Source: Corynebacterium sp. MSK297
GTDB lineage: Bacteria; Actinomycetota; Actinomycetes; Mycobacteriales; Mycobacteriaceae
Direction of reading: 5' to 3'
Length of the DNA: 64,000 nt
Assembly: GCF_030232885.1 (NCBI RefSeq)
Contig: NZ_JASPGD010000002.1
Location: 1 to 64,000 of the forward strand
Shown here: piece after piece, positions 16,791 to 25,711 of the stretch
Layout of the letters: every line of letters begins with the position of its first letter
Numbering within the stretch: the first letter of the stretch is position 1
The notes under the pieces: model-generated
The model's database searches: none
What the model was told of the DNA's origin: nothing
The model's input: only the letters and a program-made list of their open reading frames with translations
Position numbers and translations under genes: made by a program

Positions 16791-19070
16791 CTAATCAGCG
16801 TTGATTTCCAGCTCGCCGGTGGACGGATCATACGTGATATTCCCGCCTTGGAAGTTCACGCGAATCTTTTGCCCATGCTGGTACTGCTCACTGGTCGGCA
16901 GGCCTAGTTTCTCAAATCCGCCGTCGGCCCAGGCCTTGGCGATATCTCCCCAGAGGGCATTGGTGCCAGCGGTATCGGAATCGATGATTATGCCGTTATC
17001 GAATAATGCAAAGTCTATGTCATCCGAGGCACGTACGATACCGGTGGCAGGTGAGCCTAATACAGGGCCAATCACTTTATTGATGCGGGCCCAGTTCTGC
17101 TCAATTTTGCTGTTCCCGGTTAGTTCTACAACCTGGGTGATCAGAGCGGGGACGTCGCCAAGCTCTATGCCCGATGAGGTGGCCAGACGCTGCAAAGTTT
17201 CGCCGGTGGACTCGTTTGGTGCTTTGTCGGCAGCACTATTGGCTTGTTGCAGAACCGCCATGACTAGTGGGGCGATGATTCCGATGGTTTTGCGCGCGGT
17301 TTGTAGCGGTCCATCGCTATCCGAGTTTGAGCTTGCCTGCGAACTTTGCGAGCTTTGGGCGCTGCTCTGGTTTCCCTGGTCTGTGGTGCCAGACTTGGTG
17401 CCAGATTTCGTGGCCGAGTCGCTGTCCTTGGAGTTGTTGTCCTTAGAGTTGTTGCTGGCCGAGTTCTTACTGTCGGAGCTCTTGTCGTCGGATGTAGTAC
17501 TCTCCGATTTGCTGTTTCCGGAGTTGTTGCTGCCGGAATTCTTGCTGTCTGAGTTTGTGCTCTCAGAATCTCCGTCGTCTGAGTTGCTGGCGGCTGACTG
17601 CGACTGCCCGGTGGTGTTGCTTGCAATCTGACTTGCCACCTGCTGGTATTTCTTGTTGGTAGCAGTGCGGATATCGTCCCAGCGTGCCACCGCGTACTGA
17701 CCTGGGCACGTGGTCGCTCCTACATCGCGGTGACCATGGAAACGCTGGAAAGTGCGGGTGTCACCGGATGGGTATTTCGCGTGGCCACCGCCGCCAGAAG
17801 TCATCTGAATGGTGCCGGATGGATCAAAATCGGAGTGCGCGGCGCGCCACCCGGCGATCTGGCCGACGGATTGCACGATCGCCTCGTTAATCGGGGCAAT
17901 ATCGTAGTTACCCACCATGGAAATGCCAAAGGTTCCCTGGTTGTAACCACCGGCGTGGGCGCCCATCACGCCTTCGCTGAGGCCACCACGGCGGCCTTCG
18001 TAGATGGTACCGAACTTGTCGACGAGCGCGTGGTATCCGATATCGCACCAACCCAGGGTTTGGGTGTGGTACTGGTATGCGCCACGGACCTGCGCGGCGG
18101 CGCTAGCAGGGCCATAGTTATTCGATCCCGCGGTGTGGTGCAGGGTCAAGGCGTTGTAGTCCATGCCAGTGTCGCCGCAGTTACCCCGATAAGACTCATT
18201 GGCGCCCCAACCTTGGCGGGTAACCACACTGGGCATGCCGACGGACAGGTTAGCGGTGTGCTCGATCGCGTTTTCTGCTTGGCCCGCGCCAGCTGCGGCG
18301 TTGCCGTTGACGAACACAGCGTTGAGGTCATCGGCGCCGGTAGCACCAGAGTCTGTACCAGAGCCCGTACCGGCACCTGCGCCGTCGGTGAGGTCTACGT
18401 CGTCTGCGACCGGTTGGATAACACCAGCAGAGGTTTCCAGGCCAGCTTTCGGCTGGGAAGCGGCGCCATTTGGGGTGGTGGTGCGCGCAGCTGTTCCGTT
18501 ACTAGCAGAGGCGTCATCAGCAACAGCAGCGTCGTTACCAGTAGTAGCAGCGTCGTTACTAGCAGAGCCGTCGTCAGTAAACAGGTCCAGCCCGGCCACG
18601 GAAACCTGCACGGTGTGGGTCGGTTCGACGTAGATCAGCTCGGTGCCCTGTTGAGTTGCTTCGGCTGGGTTTGGGAGCGCATCGGCTTCGAACCATTCGG
18701 TCCAGCTGCCGTCGGCACGCTTCGAACGGAAATGTGCGTTGATATCGCGGTCGCCGCTCCAAGTCAGGGCAAAAGAATCGAATTCCTCATCCTTCGTGAA
18801 TTCCTGAACCGCGCGGGACGGAGCCGGGCCATCGCCTTGGGTAGCGACAGCTGGGTCATCCACGACGGTGGCGGTACCACTACTGAAATTGGCGGTACTG
18901 ATGCTGGCTTCGGCTTGTCCGGAACCGGCGTTTTGGGTCTGCAAAACCTGGTGGCCTCCGAAGGCAGCGGTGACCACGAGGGCCGCCGTCGCGGTGACAG
19001 CGACGACTGGGCTGGCGCTGGCCCAGTTTCGCAGCGACCCGGAGGTGCCAATACGGCGACGTAAGTGCAT
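16791..19070 (-). CDS. Secreted PGRP-type N-acetylmuramoyl-L-alanine amidase with LGFP-like tail
   Basis: 759 residues. The order is: N-terminal signal/anchor (about 17-40), an Ala/Ser/Asp-rich linker, then a PGRP amidase domain near residues 280-480. Zinc ligands in the domain are at LTLHHTAGSNNYG, FHGHRDVG and TTCPGQYAVARW. A Ser/Asn/Lys/Asp low-complexity spacer of about 110 residues follows, then a globular tail with LGFP-like features (GLPTSEQYQHGQKI). It should cleave the stem peptide from muramic acid outside the cell, with the tail binding the arabinogalactan/mycolate layer. A GGAG ribosome binding site precedes the ATG. It is convergent with glpK. Confidence 0.88.
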   Translation of the reverse strand: MHLRRRIGTSGSLRNWASASPVVAVTATAALVVTAAFGGHQVLQTQNAGSGQAEASISTANFSSGTATVVDDPAVATQGDGPAPSRAVQEFTKDEEFDSFALTWSGDRDINAHFRSKRADGSWTEWFEADALPNPAEATQQGTELIYVEPTHTVQVSVAGLDLFTDDGSASNDAATTGNDAAVADDASASNGTAARTTTPNGAASQPKAGLETSAGVIQPVADDVDLTDGAGAGTGSGTDSGATGADDLNAVFVNGNAAAGAGQAENAIEHTANLSVGMPSVVTRQGWGANESYRGNCGDTGMDYNALTLHHTAGSNNYGPASAAAQVRGAYQYHTQTLGWCDIGYHALVDKFGTIYEGRRGGLSEGVMGAHAGGYNQGTFGISMVGNYDIAPINEAIVQSVGQIAGWRAAHSDFDPSGTIQMTSGGGGHAKYPSGDTRTFQRFHGHRDVGATTCPGQYAVARWDDIRTATNKKYQQVASQIASNTTGQSQSAASNSDDGDSESTNSDSKNSGSNNSGNSKSESTTSDDKSSDSKNSASNNSKDNNSKDSDSATKSGTKSGTTDQGNQSSAQSSQSSQASSNSDSDGPLQTARKTIGIIAPLVMAVLQQANSAADKAPNESTGETLQRLATSSGIELGDVPALITQVVELTGNSKIEQNWARINKVIGPVLGSPATGIVRASDDIDFALFDNGIIIDSDTAGTNALWGDIAKAWADGGFEKLGLPTSEQYQHGQKIRVNFQGGNITYDPSTGELEINAD

Positions 19071-19333
19071 GAATACTCCTGTTTCCTTGAATGATTCAGC
19101 GAATCAATCAGCAACACACCCCTGAAAGCTGTGACACGCATATTCGTGTGAATTGTGTGTCGTATGTGTCAAGGGTGAAGATACAGAACCAAAGTTACCG
19201 ACGACAAGATTGTTATTGATGTTGCGACACGCGGAATCATGCGCGCGGTTGCACAGGAAAAGTTTCCCGAAAAACTCTGCGCAACTTCCAGCGCGCGCCT
19301 TAGTTGCTCCCACTAGTGCGCGTAGTGCTCCAC

Positions 19334-19339
19334 TAGTCT
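19334..19339 (+). promoter_or_regulatory. -10 box of glf (leaderless type)
   Basis: TAGTCT ends seven bases before the glf ATG at 19347. The 276-base region 19071-19346 otherwise holds only the divergent amidase leader and no further gene. Confidence 0.4.
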
Positions 19340-19343
19340 GTAG

Positions 19344-20537
<1,194 letters not shown>

Positions 20538-20632
20538 GTGAGCGGCCACTAAGAAATAAGTTGTGCAGCACTTTTTGTGCATATTTTTCAGCACTGCCCA
20601 TCCATGAACCAACCCCTGTGAACTGGAGAACC

Positions 20633-22567
20633 GTGAACCATCGCGAAGCCCTGCAACGCATTCTTTTACCGAAGCGCGGCGAACCTTTCGATGTCTGTAT
20701 GCTTTACCTCATCGAATCCCCGCAGAACAAAGAGCGTTTGAGCTGGGATACCCGCACTGATGTGACCGTGCCCGCCGGCGCGGAGGCCAGCTTCGAAACC
20801 TACTTTAACGCCTTTCCGGCATCGTATTGGCGCCGCTGGTCGCAACTCGATTCCGTCGTGTTGACCATGAAGATCGAGGGCACAGCCAATATCTCGGTGT
20901 ACCGATCCAAGGTCGATGGCACCCGCGTTGGCGTGAGCAACCACTTGGTCGTCGACGACACCCTGGACATTGAACTATCGCTGAAAAACTTCGAAGACGG
21001 CGGCTGGTACTGGTTCGACGTCACCGCAGAAACTGACACCAGCATCAGCGACGCCGCCTGGTGTGCCCCACACGCCCCGAAGCCACAAACGCTTCCCGAC
21101 GGCTCCACCATTGAGCCTTCGGAGAAGAAAGTCGCCGTCGGCATCCCGACATTTAACCGACCGGACGATGCCGTCGCCGCACTGCAGGCCTTGGGGGAGG
21201 ACCCTGTCGTCGAACAGGCGATTTCTCACGTGCTCATGCCGGACCAGGGCAACCAACACCCAGCTGACGAGCCGGGATACGATGACGCCGTCGCGGTCTT
21301 CGGCGAGCGCTTCCATGAATTCCGGCAGGGCAATCTTGGTGGCTCGGGTGGCTATTCGCGGATTATGTACGAATTCGTGGAGAACACGGATGCGCCTTTC
21401 GTGCTGTTCATGGACGACGATATCGCCATTGAGCCGGATTCTATCCTGCGTGCCGTGCAGGCAGCCCGTTTTGCGGCCAGCCCGATCGTCGTCGGCGGAC
21501 AAATGTTGAACCTGCAGCAGCGTGCCCAGCTGCGCACCACAGGCGAGACTATTCACGGCCGCGATTTCATGTGGGGACCAGCCCCCTATGGCGTATACGA
21601 TCACGATTTTTCTCAATACCCGCTGGGCTACACACTCACCGAAGAACAACAGCGCAACCCCCATGCGAAAAGCAGTGCAGACTTACACCGTCGAGTTGAC
21701 GTCAGTTACAACGGCTGGTGGATGTGCCTGTTCCCGCGCGTGGTTGCCGAAACCGTCGGCCAGCCGTTGCCGCTGTTTATCAAGTGGGATGACACAGAGT
21801 ATTCGCTGCGCGCTTCCGAATTTGGCTTCCCGACGGTCACTTGGCCGGGCGCTGCCATTTGGCACATGGCCTGGGCAGATAAAGACGATGCTATCGACTG
21901 GCAGGCGTATTTCCACCTGCGTAACCGCCTGATCACCGCCGCGATGTACCACCGTGGCAGCTTTAAAGGCGTGGCACGCTCGATCATGAAATCCAGCTAC
22001 AAGCACGCGATGTGCATGGAATATTCCACCATGGCCATCCAGATTGAAGCCATGCGTGATTTCCTGGCGGGCCCGGAGCAGCTTTTCGACGTGCTAGAGA
22101 CCTCGCTGCCAAGGATCCAGAAGATCCGCCACAACTACGATGATGCCGTGATCTATGAATCCGCGGCGGATCTGCCCGCACCAACGGGAGCCGATGTGCC
22201 CCTGCGCAATGTGGGCGGGCGCTTAGGCAAGGTGAAAAAGATCCCATGGGCGCTGAAAACCCTGCGCCACATGGCGCGGGAAGCGGATCCAGCCCACCAC
22301 GAGGCACCACAGATTAATCTGAATCCGAACGAGGCACGTTGGTTCAACCTATCCCGAGTCGATTCGGCAACCGTGACTACCGCCGGTGGCACCGGCGTGG
22401 CCTTTAGAAAACGTGACAAGCAGCTGACCAGCGATTTGCTTTCACAAACCCGGAAGCTATTGAAAGATATTGCGGCTCGTTTCGATGAGCTGCAGACCAC
22501 CTACCGGAGTGCGCGTCCGCAGCTGACCGCACGCGAATCGTGGAAGAAGGTCTTCGATGCCCAATAA
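20633..22567 (+). CDS. glfT2: Galactofuranosyltransferase GlfT2
   Basis: 644 residues from GTG 20633, with GGAG four bases upstream. It polymerises the galactan with alternating beta-(1-5) and beta-(1-6) galactofuranose. An N-terminal beta-sandwich (about 1-150) precedes the GT-A domain: VGIPTFNRPDD, the metal-binding Asp cluster FMDDDIAIEP, GWWMCLFPR, and KWDDTEYSLRASEFG with the WDD catalytic motif. The C-terminal helical region ends in ESWKKVFDAQ. The reading frame is open from 20561, but the upstream part is not conserved and lacks a ribosome binding site. It overlaps the PAP2 gene by 11 bases. Confidence 0.95.
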   Translation: MNHREALQRILLPKRGEPFDVCMLYLIESPQNKERLSWDTRTDVTVPAGAEASFETYFNAFPASYWRRWSQLDSVVLTMKIEGTANISVYRSKVDGTRVGVSNHLVVDDTLDIELSLKNFEDGGWYWFDVTAETDTSISDAAWCAPHAPKPQTLPDGSTIEPSEKKVAVGIPTFNRPDDAVAALQALGEDPVVEQAISHVLMPDQGNQHPADEPGYDDAVAVFGERFHEFRQGNLGGSGGYSRIMYEFVENTDAPFVLFMDDDIAIEPDSILRAVQAARFAASPIVVGGQMLNLQQRAQLRTTGETIHGRDFMWGPAPYGVYDHDFSQYPLGYTLTEEQQRNPHAKSSADLHRRVDVSYNGWWMCLFPRVVAETVGQPLPLFIKWDDTEYSLRASEFGFPTVTWPGAAIWHMAWADKDDAIDWQAYFHLRNRLITAAMYHRGSFKGVARSIMKSSYKHAMCMEYSTMAIQIEAMRDFLAGPEQLFDVLETSLPRIQKIRHNYDDAVIYESAADLPAPTGADVPLRNVGGRLGKVKKIPWALKTLRHMAREADPAHHEAPQINLNPNEARWFNLSRVDSATVTTAGGTGVAFRKRDKQLTSDLLSQTRKLLKDIAARFDELQTTYRSARPQLTARESWKKVFDAQ

Positions 22568-23087
22568 AGCCAGCAAAAACGAACCCAACAAACTGAGCCG
22601 TGCAGAATCACGTGTTCTGCAGAGCATTCAGGCGGTGGCATTTGAGACGCCAGGCGTGTTGCCGACCGCACGTGGGCTGTCGCATTTCGGCGAGCACGCT
22701 GCGGGATGGATCGCCAGTGCAGGTGTTGGGGCAGTCGTCGACAAGCAACGACGCGGCCAGTGGGTGCGGGTTGGTGCCTCGGCACTGACTGCGCATGCCG
22801 CATCTGTGGTGCTCAAACGCATTGTGCGGCGTCGTCGTCCGGATTATCCGTATGTACGCGTCGGGGTAGCAACGCCGTCGAAATTGTCGTTTCCGTCGTC
22901 ACATTCGACATCCACGGCAGCATTTTGTACTGGGGTTTCGGAATTGACGGGTTCGAAAACGCCGTTGGCTGGTATCCCGGTGATGATGGCATCGCGTATG
23001 GTGTTGGGGGTTCATTACCCGACAGATACTCTGCTGGGTGCAATGATTGGTTATGCGACCGCTAAGCGAATGATGAGGCAAGGCTAG
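22557..23087 (+). CDS. PAP2 family phosphatase (Rv3807c type)
   Basis: 176 residues with PAP2 motifs: KRIVRRRRPDYP, SFPSSHSTSTAAF and SRMVLGVHYPTDTLLG, and membrane helices around the last two. In mycobacteria the gene in this position is proposed to dephosphorylate decaprenyl-phosphoryl 5-phosphoribose on the way to the arabinose donor. It lies between glfT2 (11-base overlap) and ubiA (adjacent stop and start), which supports the same role here. Confidence 0.88.
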   Translation: MPNKASKNEPNKLSRAESRVLQSIQAVAFETPGVLPTARGLSHFGEHAAGWIASAGVGAVVDKQRRGQWVRVGASALTAHAASVVLKRIVRRRRPDYPYVRVGVATPSKLSFPSSHSTSTAAFCTGVSELTGSKTPLAGIPVMMASRMVLGVHYPTDTLLGAMIGYATAKRMMRQG

Positions 23088-24071
23088 ATGGAAAACGACG
23101 GTCACCAAAGCGTGTTTCACTCGGAACCACACACCTCCGGCGTGGATACCGGCCGGAAGCGTCAACCTCCGAAAAATCTGCTTGATGGCATGATCAAGGC
23201 GCTGCGTCCGAAGCAGTGGGTGAAAAACAGCCTGGTGGTTGCCGCGCCGGCTGCTGCTGGCGCCGGTGTTTTGCTGGATGGTCGCACGCTTGCCGACGTC
23301 GCGTTGGCGTTTATCGTCTTTTGCATGGGTGCATCCTCGATTTATTTGGTCAACGACGCCCGCGATGTGGCATCGGACCGGGCGCACCCAACCAAGCGTT
23401 TCCGCCCGATCGCTGCCGGTGTGCTTCCGGTTGGTCTGGCCTATGCGATGGCCGTCGGATTGATTATCGCAGCCGTCGGCTTGTCGTTCTTGGCCTCTGA
23501 TGGGCTGGGTCTGGCCGCGGTGATTGCAGTGTATATCGCGCTGCAGCTGGGGTATTGCTTTGGCTGGAAGCATATGCCGGTGATTGACATTGCGCTGGTT
23601 TCATCCGGTTTTATGCTGCGTGCCATGGCCGGTGGCGTGGCCGCCGGTATAGAGCTTTCGCAGTGGTTCCTACTGGTAGCCGCGTTCGGCTCGCTGTTTA
23701 TGGCGTCTGGTAAGCGCTACGCGGAGCTGCTGCTATCCGAGCGCACCGGCGCGAAGATCCGCAAAGCCTTGGAAGGATACACCCCGACCTATTTGCGTTT
23801 CGTGTGGACGCTGGCGGCTACTGCCGTTGTCATGTCCTATGCCCTGTGGGGCTTTGAGCTTTCCGAGGCTACTGAGGGCTTGGCGTCGATCATGTATCAG
23901 GTCTCGTTGGTGCCGTTTACCATCGCGATTTTGCGCTATGCCTCGAATGTGGACCGTGGTGAAGGTGGCGCGCCGGATGAAATCGCCTTGGAGGATCACG
24001 CCTTGCAGGTGCTGGCACTGCTGTGGATCGCCTGCATCGTGGTGGCAGTGTATATCGTTCCAGCGGTCTAA
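23088..24071 (+). CDS. ubiA: Decaprenyl-phosphate phosphoribosyltransferase (UbiA superfamily)
   Basis: 327 residues with about eight to nine membrane helices. It transfers phosphoribose from PRPP to decaprenyl phosphate, the first step to decaprenyl-phosphoryl arabinose. The UbiA Asp-rich motif is seen in YLVNDARDVASDRAHPTKRF, with RPKQWVKNSLV at the N-terminus and GSLFMASGKRYAEL later. The N-terminal 30 residues are polar. Its ATG directly follows the stop of the PAP2 gene. The next gene in other mycolate bacteria, aftB, is missing here. Confidence 0.95.
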   Translation: MENDGHQSVFHSEPHTSGVDTGRKRQPPKNLLDGMIKALRPKQWVKNSLVVAAPAAAGAGVLLDGRTLADVALAFIVFCMGASSIYLVNDARDVASDRAHPTKRFRPIAAGVLPVGLAYAMAVGLIIAAVGLSFLASDGLGLAAVIAVYIALQLGYCFGWKHMPVIDIALVSSGFMLRAMAGGVAAGIELSQWFLLVAAFGSLFMASGKRYAELLLSERTGAKIRKALEGYTPTYLRFVWTLAATAVVMSYALWGFELSEATEGLASIMYQVSLVPFTIAILRYASNVDRGEGGAPDEIALEDHALQVLALLWIACIVVAVYIVPAV

Positions 24072-24299
24072 CGGCTAACAACCGTTTTCAAGTAGCGATT
24101 ATTTTTTGCCCCTAAACTTGCCCCAAGCTGTGTAACGAAATTATCTTGGTTATCGATACACGTATCAGAATCCGTTGCCGCCCTGGTTTTGCTGCTGGCA
24201 CTCGCCGGACATTGCCTTGCTGGTTATCGCGTGCGGGTGTTAGCCCGAAAACCATGGAGCATACAGGCGGCAAATGAATAATTTCCGTGAAGGGGAGTA
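24072..24299 (+). other. ubiA-cmt gap with a coding-like remnant
   Basis: The expected arabinosyltransferase gene aftB is not here; only 228 bases separate ubiA from the mycolyltransferase. From 24171 to the stop at 24279-24281 the plus strand reads like a protein end: VAALVLLLALAGHCLAGYR, then VLARKPWSIQAANE. This is one hydrophobic helix with a basic tail, without any start codon. It could be the scar of a deleted gene or chance. A TAAACT box near 24110 may serve the downstream gene, whose ribosome binding site is GAAGGGGAG. Confidence 0.35.
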
Positions 24300-25322
24300 A
24301 TGACGTCGATCGTGAATATGCGCCGCGCGGTGGTCACAATGGTGACTGCCGTGGCGGTCGCGCTGGGGATGATGGCCAGCCCTTCGGTGGCGACCGCACA
24401 AGATAATCGGCACTGGTTGCGGCCAGATGCCACCGGCACGTGTGAGTGGGACCCAGATGTTGCTTACTGGATCCAGCGCTGTGATGTGTACTCGCCCGCC
24501 ATGGGCCGCAATATTGCTGTCCAGATCCAGCCTGCCTCCCGTGGCGGCAACGCTGGCCTGTACCTGCTGGATGGCCTTCGTGCGAACAACCAGCAGAATG
24601 GCTGGAACCGTGAGGGCATTGCTCACAAACTCTTCGCAGATGACAACATCACTTTGGTTATGCCGATCGGTGGTGAAGCATCTTTCTATGCGGATTGGAA
24701 AGGTGCTCCGAAGTATTTCTCTAGTGACACAGTCGGCCCCTATATGTGGGAAACTTTCCTCACTTCTGAGCTGCCCGCTTATCTACAGCAGCACTTCGGT
24801 GTGGCTCCCAATAACAACTCGGTTGCTGGTCTTTCCATGGGGGCCACAGCAGCAATGAGCCTGGCCGGTAAGCACCCGGATCAGTTCCGCCAAGCTTTAT
24901 CATATTCCGGTTACCTTTTCACTACCGCGATTGGCATGCAAACGCTAATGCGTGTGGCACTCCTCGATGCCGGTGGCTACAACATCAACGCGATGTACGG
25001 CACGCTGATCAACCCGGCTCGTTTCCGGAACGACCCTTTCCACTTGGTCGGTAATCTGCGGAATACCGATGTCTATGTGTCGGCTGCTTCAGGTATACCT
25101 GGACCGCCAGATCTGCAGTTGCCACCGCATTACCAGGCACCTGGCATCGCCCTGGAGTTCATGTCTATGATCGGTAGCCGTACCTTTGAAGCGAACGCTC
25201 GCTTGCAGGGTGTCCCGATTACCACTGATTATCCAGCTCAAGGCCTGCATAACTGGTACCAGTTCAACTACCAGCTGGAACGGACTCGGGATCGCATCTT
25301 GGATGTCATGGGTGCTCGCTAA
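24300..25322 (+). CDS. Trehalose mycolyltransferase (corynomycolyl transferase)
   Basis: 340 residues of the antigen 85 family. A signal peptide (about residues 1-33, ending SVATAQ) directs export. The alpha/beta hydrolase domain has LLDGLRANNQQNGW, MPIGGEASFYADW and the nucleophile Ser179 in GLSMGA, with the catalytic His near GLHNWYQF. It moves mycolates from trehalose monomycolate to arabinogalactan or to a second trehalose. It is the shorter of two paralogues; the larger one with extra repeats follows at 25712. A hairpin terminator lies downstream. Confidence 0.93.
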   Translation: MTSIVNMRRAVVTMVTAVAVALGMMASPSVATAQDNRHWLRPDATGTCEWDPDVAYWIQRCDVYSPAMGRNIAVQIQPASRGGNAGLYLLDGLRANNQQNGWNREGIAHKLFADDNITLVMPIGGEASFYADWKGAPKYFSSDTVGPYMWETFLTSELPAYLQQHFGVAPNNNSVAGLSMGATAAMSLAGKHPDQFRQALSYSGYLFTTAIGMQTLMRVALLDAGGYNINAMYGTLINPARFRNDPFHLVGNLRNTDVYVSAASGIPGPPDLQLPPHYQAPGIALEFMSMIGSRTFEANARLQGVPITTDYPAQGLHNWYQFNYQLERTRDRILDVMGAR

Positions 25323-25419
25323 GCGATTATTCCGCCCAGCATTTCTGGAGATCTCTGGATCTTTCTAGACAGCCCTTAGGAATCTCTAGGTCCGTACAGG
25401 GGGGGGGAGAAGCTTCTAC

Positions 25420-25460
25420 AGCCAGATTGGTTGTCGCAACACGGCGACGCTAGTCTGGCT
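25420..25460 (+). terminator. Hairpin terminator between the two mycolyltransferase genes
   Basis: AGCCAGA (25420-25426) pairs with TCTGGCT (25454-25460), with internal GTCGC/GCGAC pairing, followed by TTTCTT. It suggests separate transcription of the downstream paralogue. Confidence 0.65.
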
Positions 25461-25622
25461 TTTCTTGTGCGTCGGGCTCATGTCTGTTGGGGTCAGCCCT
25501 GTGCATGAAACGGAATTGCGCGGCAGAAAGTGCCGGGCGAGAATTTTTCTGGGAATTTGCGGAGTGTCTTACCAACAGCTGTCTAGTTAAACCTAAACTT
25601 TAGACTTGAAAACTACACGAGT

Positions 25623-25672
25623 AGGCCAGCCGTATCCCGGAAGCGGGGAACTTCCGGGGTGCGGACAGGCCT
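25623..25672 (+). promoter_or_regulatory. Structured leader upstream of large mycolyltransferase gene
   Basis: A perfect hairpin CCGGAAG-7 bases-CTTCCGG (25637-25657) is nested inside an outer pairing AGGCC/GGCCT (25623-25627 with 25668-25672). It lies 40 bases before the start codon. A candidate -10 (TAAACT, 25594-25599) just upstream would place it in the 5' untranslated region. There is no T-run, so it is not a simple terminator. The rest of 25461-25622 shows no gene; it includes AT-rich promoter-like sequence. Confidence 0.4.
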
Positions 25673-25711
25673 GAATTTTGGCTACCCTGCACATACTTTC
25701 AAGGAATCACT

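Noticed and set aside
17300..17640. Repeated TCC/TTG-rich pattern that could suggest a repeat array or CRISPR
   Set aside because: It encodes the Ser/Asn/Lys low-complexity spacer of the amidase; there are no regular spacers or palindromic repeats.
17730..19064. 444-codon plus-strand frame opposite the PGRP amidase
   Set aside because: It overlaps the amidase domain with its clear zinc motifs; the frame has no independent support.
25399..25407. Run of nine G as a phase-variable switch
   Set aside because: It lies between a stop codon and a terminator, not in a promoter spacer or coding region that I can identify.
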